Notes: a model not told the origin generated them from the sequence alone. 64,000 nucleotides of DNA from Notamacropus eugenii (GCF_028372415.1 NC_092878.1:4181501-4245500); one strand, 5' to 3'. Numbered from the stretch's first letter, positions 33,070 to 43,186 are shown. Numbers and translations: made by a program.

Positions 33070-33360
33070 GCTACTAGTTTAGTATATTTATGGTGCATGA
33101 GTCATCAAGCTGTCTTCTGATTGGATGAAAACCCAACACCCCTGGGACTGTCAGTCAGTTACAGCTATTCTCAGCTTCATTCACAGATTTATTAGCTTGC
33201 ACACAGGGAGAAATTCATTCAGGAAAGTTCATTCATAAAAATTGCAACACTCTCCATATCATTTTTAATATCTCAGCGTTCTGCTGTGAGCGGGCTCCAG
33301 AAGGAAGACAAGTACAAGACCGAGGGAGGCGAAGCAGCAGTCTCCTGAACGCTGATGAGT
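33070..33360 (+). promoter_or_regulatory. candidate SHC4 promoter region
   Basis: This repeat-free stretch lies about 1 kb upstream of the SHC4 start codon. It contains an AP-1-type TGAGTCA at 33098-33104, a reversed CCAAT box (ATTGG) at 33120-33124, and a TATA-like ATAAAA at 33235-33240. Initiator-like TCTCAGCG follows about 35 bp on, near 33271, and then a GC-richer block with CGAGGGAGGCGAAG near 33320. There is no CpG island. The transcription start is inferred from element spacing only. Confidence 0.4.
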
Positions 33361-33734
33361 CTGTGTGAGGATTTAGAGTAACACAGCTGGATCTCAAGTC
33401 TCGGAAAGAATGTTGAGCATCACAGGAGTTTTTCCTGGATTGTTGAGCTGAAGGACTTGCAGGATGAGATTTTCCAGGAGAAGTCAGAGATCAGATCAGA
33501 TTGGTTGAGCACAAAGTGACTTTTGCTCATATGCTTTAATTTTTTTATAAAAAAATTCTTGGAAGAAATAAAGGCTATGAAAGGGTTACCCTACAATTCA
33601 TTTTTTTCCTCTGGGGAGCTGTACAAGGAGGGTTTCTAAGTGCAGAGACCAAGAAGGGGGGAGTAAATATTTCAGTGGGCTAGAAATGTTGAGGAACTGA
33701 CGAGCTGACTGATTTGTGCTGCTTTGTGTGGAAG

Positions 33735-33735
33735 G

Positions 33736-33805
<70 letters not shown>

Positions 33806-33810
33806 GTGTG
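33735..33810. repeat. (GT)n microsatellite in SHC4 5' flank/5' UTR
   Basis: About 35 or more GT units with rare CG interruptions near the right end, lying between the candidate promoter and the coding exon. Confidence 0.97.
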
Positions 33811-34086
33811 TGCGCTTTCACCGCAGTCTGGGCTCCACCATTAAGGCTTTCTCAGAGAGCTGGTAACAACGGTAAGAAGCTTCAGCTCAGAACAGTTTAG
33901 ATGCCTGGATTCTATTGCAGGAGCCAATGCAGGGAGGGACAGAGCACTCTGACTAAAATCAGTGATGGGGACCTGCTTTCTGCATCAGCTGTTACCTCCT
34001 AGGGTTAAAGATGTCTGGGAAGAGATGATCTAGGCACCCTGAGCACAACTCTATGCTTAGGAGAGAGTCTGAAAGAAGACAGAGAC

Positions 34087-34096
<10 letters not shown>

Positions 34097-34170
<74 letters not shown>
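34097..34170. repeat. (GA)n microsatellite in SHC4 5' flank/5' UTR
   Basis: About 37 perfect AG units ending 115 bp before the SHC4 ATG. The antisense Ser-Leu repeat frame at 34005-34217 is only its shadow. Confidence 0.97.
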
Positions 34171-34172
<2 letters not shown>

Positions 34173-34284
34173 TTCTTTCTCTGAATTGTATGGTGTGTTG
34201 AAGCATTTAATTTCCATATCGTTTATCTGCCAGACGGGGAAGCCAATTTATGCAACAGTATCCTGTTTCAGCCCTGCCAAGGCT

Positions 34285-34851
34285 ATGAGAGGACGCAGTC
34301 CGGAGAACCTCAGTGGACACGTACTGTATGTAGGACTCTTCGGGCATCCCGGCATGCTGCACAGGGCCAAGTATAGCCGTTTTCGGAATGAACCCATCAC
34401 TTCCTTAGATGAAGGGTCTTCTGGAGGTTCAGTCAATGTCAAAAGTGTACCTCAGACTTCTCCTTCTTCTCCCCTGTCAGTTCACCTGCCTGGGGAAGAT
34501 GTCACCTTGGCGGCTCAGGATAACCCCACCCCACTGTGCACTTTGATGCCCCGAATGGCAAGCCTTAGACTGGCTAATCCAGCAAACCTACTGGGACTGA
34601 AAAACTTCTGCCTGGGGACCAGAGAGGTGCCCAAACTCAAACTCTTGGAGAGCCGGGGGGCAGCTCCAAGCAGCCCAACTTCATCAGAAGCCAGCCTCTC
34701 CCGGGCCACATCTGCTGCATCTCCCCAGCTGGATGTAGAGACTCAAGATAGCTGCATCCTGCCCACCTCTGAGGCACCATCTTCTCTGAGCAATCAGGAT
34801 GGGTCTTCTCGCCAGCACCTTTTGGGGACAGGCATGAGCTACTGTGTAAGG
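34285..34851 (+). CDS. SHC4: SHC4 (ShcD/RaLP) first coding exon: CH2 region and start of PTB domain
   Basis: SHC4 is a Shc-family adaptor that binds activated receptor tyrosine kinases through PTB and SH2 domains and passes signals to Grb2 and Ras/ERK; it is known mainly from neural tissue, muscle and melanoma. This exon gives residues 1-189. Recognisable SHC4 blocks are VLYVGLFGHPGMLHRAKYSR (14-32 region), RNEPITSLDEGSSGG (34-48), LCTLMPRMASLRLANPA (84-100, shared with the p66Shc CH2 region) and LKNFCLGT (105-112). The exon ends with MSYCVR (184-189), the PTB entry that in the family continues with a YMGC motif. GTAAGT at 34852 is a phase-0 donor. The ATG at 34285 is the first in-frame ATG, has G at -3, and matches the family start. 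The frame is intact. The next exon lies beyond 64000. Confidence 0.95.
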
Positions 34852-34884
34852 GTAAGTCTATTTCCTTCAGTGTTTTTGACTCTT

Positions 34885-35060
34885 AAGAACTGATTGAGAA
34901 AGGGGTCTTCTAGATCTGCCATTAGCTCTCTGGGTAACCTTAGGGAACTTATGTAGCTTCTCTGGGCCTCAGTTTCCCCTCATCTGTAAAGTGAGGGAAG
35001 TTGGACTAGATAATTCCTAAGGTTTTCTCCAGCTCTAAAGTCTAATCTATGATTATTTTT
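34885..35060 (+). mobile_element. THER2/MIR-type SINE
   Basis: 'GCTTCTCTGGGCCTCAGTTT', 'CATCTGTAAAGTGAGGGAAG', 'GACTAGATAATTCC'. It starts within 50 bp of the SHC4 donor. Confidence 0.75.
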
Positions 35061-35384
35061 GCAGCCTCTGGCTCTGCTGTGAATCATGTGAGCTTAGAAA
35101 TATGAAACAGGAAATATAATGAGTACACCTGAAAAATGATATTATGTGTTTGGGCAATTAATTAAAGAGGTGGCAATCAGGATTCTAGAACTTTTCTAAT
35201 ATACACTTGAAGGGACATGCTCTCAGCTCAGAGCACCTTTCAATTCCAATTGCAATTCAATGATGACCAGTGAGAACCTAGAGCAAGAGAAGGTGCTACT
35301 TCTAGACAGGAGCAACTCCAAAGATGTCCATTTGATGGTGTCATCAGAAAATACTCAATGATCTCCAATCCAAGAATCCAACCC
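35061..35384. other. unassigned intronic spacer
   Basis: Nothing recognisable. Confidence 0.35.
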
Positions 35385-35500
35385 AGTCCAATCCAGTGAA
35401 CGTCTATTAAGCACTTACCATGGTTTCTAATCCAATCAGTATTTATTAAGCACCTACAGTGTGGAAAGTGCTACTGTGAATGATGCAGAGATAGAACAGC
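35385..35500 (-). mobile_element. two short L2 3' ends in tandem
   Basis: 'GTCTATTAAGCACTTACCAT' followed at once by 'GTATTTATTAAGCACCTACA', both reversed L2 termini. Confidence 0.7.
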
Positions 35501-35504
35501 TCAC

Positions 35505-35915
35505 ATTTAGTAGCGCAGTAGAAAGGGCATGGAATTTGGTGTCAAGATACCTGGCCTGGAATCTGGGTACATGCAACCAACTTGTATGTCTGTTCAGATT
35601 ATTTCAAACCTCGCCTATAAAATGGGGGAGGTGGATTAGATGGTATCCAAGCTCCATTCTTGTAATTCACTTCTTGGTAAAGTGTTTTCTCCTTGGCATT
35701 TTATTTGAGCTTCACTACAAACCTATGACGAACAAATACTTAGGACTGTGCCTGGCTCACAGTAGGTAATTAATAAATGCTTGTTGTAAGTTAGGCAGGA
35801 CAAAATCCATTTTGTGGATGAGGAAACTGAGTCAGAGAGGTGGCATGATTGTTCTAAGATCACCTGTCTATTAAGCAGCAGACCTAGGACTGCAGTCCAA
35901 TGTTCTTGCTGCCCC
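35505..35915. mobile_element. MIR-type SINEs (sense, then antisense)
   Basis: Sense MIR at 35505-35680 ('AAAGGGCATGGAATTTGGTG', 'TAAAATGGGGGAGGTGGATT') and a MIR/L2 tail at 35735-35785. Antisense MIR at about 35805-35905 ('TGGATGAGGAAACTGAGTCA'). Confidence 0.65.
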
Positions 35916-36019
35916 ACCCCATTGTGGATAGGTGAATACTGACTATTGCACCATAGATAAAAGGGGAGGAAGGGAAAAGTGAGGACAAAAAGGTGTGGTT
36001 GGAATTTTAATCTGTCCCT

Positions 36020-36160
36020 TTTTTTTTTTTTAAGTCATTTAGTGCTCAACAGGTGTTTGCTAAACACCTGTCAAGTGCCCAGTTATGCTAAGGCCACCTG
36101 AAGATATTTTTAGGTGCCTGCCTTAAAGGAATTTACTTGAATTAGTGAGAAAAAGACACA
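36020..36160 (-). mobile_element. L2 3' end with CA-rich tract after it
   Basis: 'TGCTAAACACCTGTCAAGTG' and 'CCTGCCTTAAAGGAATTTAC'. ACAC-rich sequence follows to about 36195. Confidence 0.6.
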
Positions 36161-36254
36161 GACACACACACGTGTACACACATGCACACACATACATAAT
36201 TTCATTGCTATGAGTGAAACTCATGACTAATGCAGAAATCACCTGCTCTGAAAC

Positions 36255-36395
36255 TTGAAGTCTTAGAGAGTTGCCTGGGCACATTGAGTGACTTGTTCCA
36301 CGTTACATCAACAGTATTTATCAAAGGTGCGGCTTGAACCCAGGCCTTTCTGACACCAAGGCCAGCTCTCTATCCACTGTGCCATATTGCTTCGC
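36255..36395 (-). mobile_element. MIR-type SINE fragment
   Basis: 'AGTGACTTGTTCCACGTTAC', 'GCTTGAACCCAGGCCTTTC', 'CTATCCACTGTGCC'. Confidence 0.65.
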
Positions 36396-36544
36396 ATAGT
36401 TGCACATACATATTCATATATATATTCACACACTATACAATTATGTATCTAAAATAATTTAAGAATAATCCTTAAGTACTTTGTAATCAAAGCTGGGTAT
36501 GTTCTATATATCAAACCGAAATAGAAACAGATCCCTATGAACTG

Positions 36545-36663
36545 GATATTGATTCCAGAAATCACAAATTAGCATTATCTATGCTACACTGTATTTTCAT
36601 TGATTTTGTTAAACATTTCCCAATTACATTTTAGTCTGGTTCAGACTAAGTGTGACACCTCTG
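36545..36663 (+). mobile_element. hAT MITE, internally deleted copy
   Basis: Shares 'CACAAATTAGCATTATCTAT', 'TTGTTAAACATTTCCCAATT' and the terminal '...GTGTGACACCTCTG' with the complete element at 29109-29336. The left end and the GC-rich part before the right terminus are missing. Confidence 0.8.
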
Positions 36664-36669
36664 TTCTGC

Positions 36670-37005
36670 ACTATGTGTATATGTATGTATTTAAGGAAAG
36701 ACTACTGTAGCCTAGGGATAGTCAGAGAAGGCTTCCTGGAGGAACTGAGTTTTGATCTCATTCTTAAAAAGCTTTGGATCTAGACTGGCAGGAAATAGGA
36801 CTTTTCAGTCAGGGGAAACAACAAAAACATGGTGTCCATAGAAGACAGTGAAACTGGGACAGACAGGACCAGACTATTGGGTAGTGGCGGGGGATTTAAG
36901 TTGCATAGTTAAGGGTGGTATCTGATGGTGAAGGTTCCTGAATGCTAAAATTAGGAGTTAGGATTTAGTCCAATATTTAAAAGGGAAGCTATGAGAGGTC
37001 CTTTT
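36670..37005 (-). mobile_element. L2 LINE internal fragment
   Basis: Reversed L2 text: 'AGAAGGCTTCCTGGAGGAAC', 'GTTAGGATTTAGTCC'. Confidence 0.6.
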
Positions 37006-37190
37006 AAAAAAGTTCCTGAAATATTCTCTGGCTTCCTGTTGCCTCTGTGATAAAATACAAAAACCTCAGACTGGCATTTAGTGCTCTTCATATTAAAGGA
37101 AGGTCCTAGCTACTTTTCCAGTCTTATTTCATATCTTTCTCTTTCTAGTACTCTTTGATTCAGTCAAACCGGTCTCCCAGCTGTTCCTCA

Positions 37191-37425
37191 GCTAGGCAGC
37201 TAGGTGGTATAGTAGATACCTGGAGTCAGAATGATATGAGTTAAAATCTGGCATCAGACACTTACTAGCTGTGTGACCCTGGTGAAGTCACTTAACCTCT
37301 GTAGTTTTCTGAATCTTAAGATGTAGATAATAATGGCACCTACTTCCTAGGGTTGTTGTAATGATTAGAAGAGATAATATCTGTAAAAGCGCCAGGTACA
37401 TAGGAATCAGTTTTACAAATATTTA
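37191..37425 (+). mobile_element. MIR-type marsupial SINE nested in L2
   Basis: 'TAGGCAGCTAGGTGGTATAG', 'CTAGCTGTGTGACCCTGG', 'CACCTACTTCCTAGGGTTGT'. Confidence 0.85.
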
Positions 37426-37586
37426 TTTTTCTTCCCTGTCCATGTGACATTTCATCTCCTTCCTTCCTTTGCATAGATGGTCCCCTATTTTTGGAATGCT
37501 CTCCCCTCCCCCTACCTTATTCCTAGCTTTCTTCAAAACTGAGCTCAGGTGCCCCCTATATGCATCCTTTCCTCATCCCAGTCACC

Positions 37587-37842
37587 AGTGTTGTTCACTC
37601 CTTTCAGTAGCATCTGACTCTTCCTGACCCCATATGGGATTTTCTTGGCAAAGATTCTAGAATAGTTTGATATTTCTTTCTGCAGCTCATTTTACAGATG
37701 AGGAAACTGAGGCAAGCAAAGTTAAGTGATTTACCCAGAGGTACACAGCTAGTAAGTATCTGAGGCAGATTTGAACTCAGGAAGATGAAGCTTTTTAATT
37801 CCAAATCCAGTGCTCTATCCATAGCAACACCTAGTTGTCCCT
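37587..37842 (-). mobile_element. WSINE1/MAR1-like SINE nested in L2
   Basis: 'TTGTTCACTCCTTTCAGTAG', 'GGATTTTCTTGGCAAAGATT', 'GATGAGGAAACTGAGGCAAG', 'GCTCTATCCATAGCAACACC'. Confidence 0.88.
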
Positions 37843-38284
37843 CCCAATCATCAGTTATCACTGGTCCCTCTTAAAATTACCTCTTGAATCCTGTCCATTT
37901 GCTAGTCTGTGTAACATGTTTTATCTCCTTACCTCTCCCAGTAGAATGTAAATTTCTTGAAAACAAGAACTGTTATATTTTCATCAGTGCCTTTGTGTTA
38001 CCAGTATCTAGCGTGGTATTTTGCATATAGGTGTGTGTATTTGCCTATATGAATATATTATGTACATATTTGTATATTCATATAGGTAAATGTATGTGTT
38101 TCTGGGTATGTATATGGAGGGAGGGGGTATAGAGGCAACCCTCTATCCAACCAGAAATTAGATTTTATCAGCAAAGGGAAATTCTGGTATGGAAACTCCT
38201 TCTCCCAATGCAGACTGGCATCTTGTCTGGAACTCATAAATATCAGAGACTTTCCTGGAAGCACTGCTGTTGCAGAAATCAATA

Positions 38285-39350
38285 TTCATTTCATAAGTGA
38301 CTTATCCAAGGTCACATAGCTAGCTCATGATAGAGATAAGACCTGAATCTGGGTCTTCATAGCCAAGAAGATGGCTCTCTATCCACTATAACAAGGTGCC
38401 TCTCCACTTTGCACACAGTAGGCACTCAAGAAATTTTTGTTGAAATGAATTTAATTCATAATCACAGGAGGGACTGTTGGTGAAAGTGTTGTTTTAGGAG
38501 GATTGATCTGGTAGTTAAGTGTGGGATGGAATTGAGGAGAAAGATAAGAAAAGCTTTTTTAGTAATTTCTTGTGGTGGAGAGGAGATGGTGTGAGGATGA
38601 ATGAACAAGCCATATGAAAACCATTTGAAGGGACTGGAAAAGTTTAGCCTGGAGAAAAGAAAAGGCAACAAAATAGTCTTCCTTGTGTATTCAAAGAATA
38701 CACAAGAAGAAGAAAACAGGGACTTGCCTCATTCTGGCTTGGGGGACAAAAGTAGGTGACTGTTTCTGAGGCAGATTTTGGCTGGATAAGAGGAAAAAAT
38801 TCTGAAAAATTAGAGCTGTCCAGAAGTGGAATGAATGGGCTGCTTCAGAATGTAATGAACTCCATATCACTGGAGATCTTCAGACAGACGCTGTACTCTC
38901 TTGCCTGAGAGGTTGAATGGGAATTCCTGTTCCTCTTAGACTTCCTATTGGAGGTCCCTTCTGGCTCTGTGATTCTGATTAGAGTGATAGCCATGGGAAA
39001 GGAGAGCAAGGTGTGACTCCTTGGAAAGATCAATCTGCAGTCTTTGGCAACTGACTGCTATGAGGAAGAGGATAGAAGAGGGAGGGTGGTGGGGAAAGCC
39101 CTTAATAGCATGGATTGTAACCTAGAAAGCAGAAACTAAGAAATTGGGGAAGGAGCTAGGGGGGAGAGGGAGGTGCATTGTTGAGGGGAAGATGATGAAT
39201 TTGAATTTAGATGTTAAGTGGGAGGTGGTGGTGCCTGCATGGTGAGGCCATGCATGCAGTTAGAAAGACAAGGCTGGGTCTCGGACAAGGTATCAAGGTT
39301 GCTTGTGTAAATTAGCAAATGATCAGCAGAGAGCTCTAGCAGTAAAATGT
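38285..39350. mobile_element. mosaic of MIR, L2 and L3/CR1 fragments
   Basis: MIR antisense at 38285-38400 ('CCAAGGTCACATAGCTAGC'). Reversed L2 at 38455-38545 ('GGAGGATTGATCTGGTAG') and again at about 39020-39340 ('GAAGATGATGAATTTGAAT'). Between them is a sense L3/CR1 3' part at 38610-38990 ('CTGGAGAAAAGAAAAGGCAA', 'GGAGATCTTCAGACAGACG', 'CTGGCTCTGTGATTCTGAT'). Confidence 0.65.
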
Positions 39351-39354
39351 TGGC

Positions 39355-39670
39355 TCCTTGGGGGCAGGGAGTTTCAGGGGTTTTTTTGTTTCAGTGTTTT
39401 TACTTTGGCTCTCCAGAACCTGGCAGAGTGACTTATACGTAGAAAAGTGCTTAACTTAGGATCACGTGACCATAGATTTTGAGCATAAAGGGTCTTAAAG
39501 CCCCGTAGATAATTCAGCCCTCTCAGTTTGACAAATGAGGAAGCTGAGAAAGGTTAAATGACTTGCCCAAAGTTACACAGATAGTTAATGGCGAAACTGG
39601 AATTTGAACCCAGGGCCTCTGACTATATCCAGTACATTTTCCACTGTGCCATTCTGCTTATCTAAGTAGG
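39355..39670. mobile_element. L2 3' end (+) then THER2-like SINE (-)
   Basis: L2 at 39355-39455 ('GGGGGCAGGGAGTTTCAGG', 'CTGGCAGAGTGACTTATACG'). THER2 at 39460-39665 ('TGACCATAGATTTTGAGC', 'CAAATGAGGAAGCTGAG', 'TTTGAACCCAGGGCCTCTG'). Confidence 0.65.
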
Positions 39671-39825
39671 TCAAGATCAAGAGTTAGGCATGTGGAAATT
39701 AGAATGGTAGCTCCTTCTAGTTCTGACAGTCTCTGATTCTTTGAAAATTAATAGCCCCCTCTGCCAGATACTTTGACATCTTTTGTTCTAGTACCTGACA
39801 CAGTGCCTAGCACATGGGTGCTATT

Positions 39826-40050
39826 GCTGAGTTGTTTCAGTTGTGTATAACTTGTGACTCTGGGGTTTTCTTGGCAAAGATGCTGGAGTGGTTTGCCATT
39901 TCCTTCTCCAGTTTATTTTACAGATGAGGAAACTGAAACAAACAAGGGTAAGTGACTTGCCCAGGGTCACACAGCTAGTAAGTGTCTAAGTCTGGATTTG
40001 AACTCAGGTCTTCCTGACTCCAGGTCCTGTGTGCACTTAGCTGCCCCCCA
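39826..40050 (-). mobile_element. WSINE1/MAR1-like SINE
   Basis: 'GGGTTTTCTTGGCAAAGATG', 'GAGGAAACTGAAACAAACAA', 'CCAGGGTCACACAGCTAGTA', 'TTAGCTGCCCCC'. Confidence 0.88.
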
Positions 40051-40775
40051 GTTCCTAAACTGGCTTTTTTTTTTAAATCTGGGCATGCAGAGCTGATTTC
40101 CTTGAAAGGAAAGAGGAGAAAGTTAGGTGGGACCTTTTCATGGCACACCAATGCAATTGCAAGAGGAGGTAGGGTCGGATTCCCTGAAGGCTTTTTCCAC
40201 CTCCTTGCCAAGGTGATCAAAAGGTAGATGGGTGGTTTGAAAGAGAAAGGTGAAGTAGAAGGTCTGAGAAAATGTGGGGTATGGAGTAAAGAAAAAAGAA
40301 AGAGAAAGTCGGAGGCAAGAGGGACAGGCAAGAAGGTGTCCCGAAGGCTATATAGTTTGCTTCTAGTCTATTAAAATATTGAGAATAAAGCATGTCATTT
40401 TTTTTAAAGGAAGTTTTTCTTAAACAAGAATGAGACAGGAAGAAGAAGCATGTGGGGGAATGGGAAGACAAGAAGAGCAAAGAAATCCAAAGCCAGACTT
40501 GATCTTCTTTGACGTTGTGCCCAAGGATAGGTCTATTTTCAACGTAAGGACACGGAGATACCTCGGAATGTGGCGGGTAAAATGTGTACGTCTACTCAAG
40601 TACTAGGAGAGATTTCTGTCCCCATCACTCCCCAACTACAAATCACCTGGATCCCTGCCACGTTGGCTTCTCCTTCCACTACCACTTTTGAAAAGGCATT
40701 ATCAAACTCAATTGTACCTTGCTGCTTCAAATATTCAGTAATGAATGGTCGAAGAATACAGCTAGTCAAAACAAA
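40051..40775. other. unassigned intronic spacer
   Basis: No repeat family or coding signal recognised; the antisense open frames (39975-40480) carry no features. Confidence 0.35.
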
Positions 40776-40910
40776 AAAAAATTAAACACTTACTATGTGC
40801 CAGGCACTGTGCTAGGCAGTAGGGATACAAAGAAAGGTCCCTAATGGCCCATGCCCTCACGGAGCTCATATTCTAATGGAGGGAGGGCACCTTCAAAGAC
40901 GTAGTATGAA
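40776..40910 (-). mobile_element. L2 3' end
   Basis: 'AAACACTTACTATGTGCC', 'GGCACTGTGCTAGGCAGT', 'CACGGAGCTCATATTC'. Confidence 0.85.
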
Positions 40911-41470
40911 AGCCCTACCCCTAGTTGTGGCTATGGATATTAGATGATTCATGGGGTGAAGAAGTTGTTGGCCTCAATCCATTTGAGTTGGCTTTCTCGC
41001 TGTTTCCTTGGAGATGTAGTGAGGACTAGAATTATTCCTTTATAGTAGTGAATAGGTCAGTATAATAGTGATCCCTGGCCAGGGTATCTTGCCACTTTCT
41101 TGAATGGCTCTGTGGAGGGACAATCACCTCAAATATTTTGTCCCAGCTATGGGTAGCTTCTCTATGGCTGTCCACAAAGATTCAAAGTATGTGGAGGCCA
41201 ATTTACGGAAAAATGCATGAATACAAGAGTAGATGGAAGATAATGTCAGAGGGAAGGCATGAGAGGGAGGGGGACTGGGAAAGTTGCCCTGCAGAAGGTA
41301 GGATTTGAGCCATAGGACCATAAAGTGTATTAGACTACGAGAAACAGGATAATTTGAGTGTTCTTTATTTTGGGTGGGAGGGATATATTTTGTGATCTAG
41401 AGGCATCTGATAAGTTCACCATTCTCCAGACTTCTGTGTATCAGTGTGATTATACTGTAAGTGTCCTGCT
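40911..41470. other. unassigned spacer with an L2-like patch
   Basis: 41200-41310 resembles reversed L2 ('CAGAGGGAAGGCATGAG', 'GCAGAAGGTAGGATTTGAG'). The remainder is unassigned. Confidence 0.4.
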
Positions 41471-41475
41471 TTCTG

Positions 41476-41695
41476 GGCAGCTAGGTGACTCAGTGGATAG
41501 AATGTCAGCCCTGGAGTCGAGGACCTCAGATAATTAACTAGCTGTGTGAACCTGGGCAAGTCATTTAACCCTTTTTGCCTTAGTTCCTCATCTGTAAAAT
41601 AAGATGGAGAAATGACAAGCCACTCTAGTATCTTTGCCAAGAAAACCCCAAAATGGGGTCATGGAGATTCACTGAAATGATTCAGCAATAATAGC
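41476..41695 (+). mobile_element. WSINE1/MAR1-like SINE
   Basis: Head 'GGGCAGCTAGGTGACTCAGT', 'CTAGCTGTGTGAACCTGGGC', body 'TCTTTGCCAAGAAAACCCC', tail 'AATGATTCAGCAATAA'. Confidence 0.88.
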
Positions 41696-41734
41696 CCTGC
41701 TCCCTAGGAGGGATGGATGCATTTGGATTCCTTA

Positions 41735-41930
41735 GGATCATAGACTTTGAACTGGCTCTCAGAGATGATCTAGTCCAAATCCTATCCTCTTAACACATGG
41801 GGATACTGAAACTCCAGTGAGATGAAATGATTTTTTCAAGGTGTCATAGGTTCTGGCAGATCTAGAATTTGAACCAGGTCCTCAGTCTCCAAAGCCAACT
41901 TTCGTTCCACTACCCCACGTTTTAACTTGA
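41735..41930 (-). mobile_element. THER2-like SINE
   Basis: 'GGATCATAGACTTTGAACTG', 'GATGATCTAGTCCAAATCC', 'TTTGAACCAGGTCCTCAG'. Confidence 0.7.
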
Positions 41931-43185
41931 CTTCTGCATAGTCCTATGTATGTATCCTCTAAGACTGGTATTATTAACCATCGGTGCTGATGTGGTTCCC
42001 TTGACACCATCAATACTAAGCCTTATCTGCACCTTATGCTAACAGTTGCCACCATGGATTTTGTAGACATCCCGGTTTATGTAGCTATTGGCTGTTGCCA
42101 CAAAATCACAGTAGGATCATTGGTCTGTAGCAGTTAAGAAGGTGTCCATCCTGGGCAGCAAGAAAAGACAATGACTTCAGCAAGAGCTTCAAGATGAGGA
42201 GGTAGACAGGCTAGAGTTCCAGCAGGGTCATTCCTTGTATAAGGGTGCTGGTAGAACTGGCATCTGGAATGGTGGCTGGAACGGGAGCTGGTAGCATGGA
42301 CCCTGGATGATGGCTAGTAAGAGCATCAAGAGAGGGTAACCTACATGACCAAGCATCTCCCAGAATAAGTGGAGAAGATGTGCACTCCTGGTATAGTATC
42401 ACTTATTGTTGGACGATTTACAATAATGGCACATTACACCTTTGCTCTGTATTGTCCAACTTATCAATCCAGATCAAGAAATTTTTTGTAATTTATATTC
42501 ATGGAGAATCTCTTGGGCCACTAAATGGTGAAGTGACTTATTCATGGTCACATGGCTAGTATGTGTCAAAGGCAAGACTTTCCTACTCTAAGCAGTATAC
42601 TTGGAGAGTATAACATGTACACAAGTAAATACATGAAAATATACAAAATAAACGTCATTAAAATTTGGGGAACTACCACCAACTTTGGGATGAAGAATGG
42701 TTTCTTGAGAGAGGTAGCATTTGACCTCCCTTGGAGAGAGGCTGTTCCTTCTGTTTTCTTAAGAGTATATCCTTAGGAGAGGAAATGTAAATTTCGTGTA
42801 ATGTAAATCATGCTAGATCCTCACTAAAATCCTTCTTTGATTCCTCCTTTGTGGCACGGAAGTGACCATGGATTCTCAAAGACTATGACAGTGGAGGGTA
42901 CACTCTGGCAAGGCCTGATCAAGCTGGAAACAACAAAGACAGACCATCTGAAGTACAGTCTAAATGTGGAGAAACTCATTGTCTTGACCACAGCAAGCAA
43001 GAGAAGATTTTCCGCTAAGTTGTGGAGGAATCATGAATTGAATTAATGGCTAGGGCAGCCATCTGGATGAAATCAGTCAACATTCCTGGACGTTCTGAAG
43101 TGTTGATGTAATAAGGGACTAATCAACGTGGACTTCCATTCTGCTTTTCTGGAAGTAAACTCCACAAGAATCCATGTCAAGTCAA
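41931..43185. other. unassigned intronic sequence
   Basis: Only a short MIR-like patch near 42530-42575 is recognisable. No gene is seen. Confidence 0.35.
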
Positions 43186-43186
43186 T

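Larger units (their letters stand above)
37010..38035 (+). mobile_element. L2 LINE 3' part with two nested SINEs
   Basis: Sense L2 text comes in three pieces: 37010-37190 ('TCTGTGATAAAATACAAAAA'), 37435-37585 ('TTTTTGGAATGCTCTCCCC', 'AACTGAGCTCAGGTGCCC'), and 37845-38035 ('CCCAGTAGAATGTAAATTTC', 'TGGTATTTTGCATATAGG'). A sense MIR-type SINE (37191-37425) and an antisense WSINE1/MAR1-like SINE (37587-37842) fill the gaps. Confidence 0.88.

Noticed and set aside
1..34000. Search for SECISBP2L 3' exons
   Set aside because: No RNA-binding-domain exon or long 3' UTR signature was seen; the left 34 kb reads as intergenic.
34005..34217. Antisense Ser-Leu repeat peptide
   Set aside because: Shadow of the (GA)n microsatellite.
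34186..34284. N-terminal extension of SHC4 upstream of the ATG
   Set aside because: The frame is open back to 34186 but starts there with TTG. The first in-frame ATG is 34285 and gives the family N-terminus.
34248..34709. Antisense open frames under the SHC4 exon
   Set aside because: Shadows of the coding exon in another frame.
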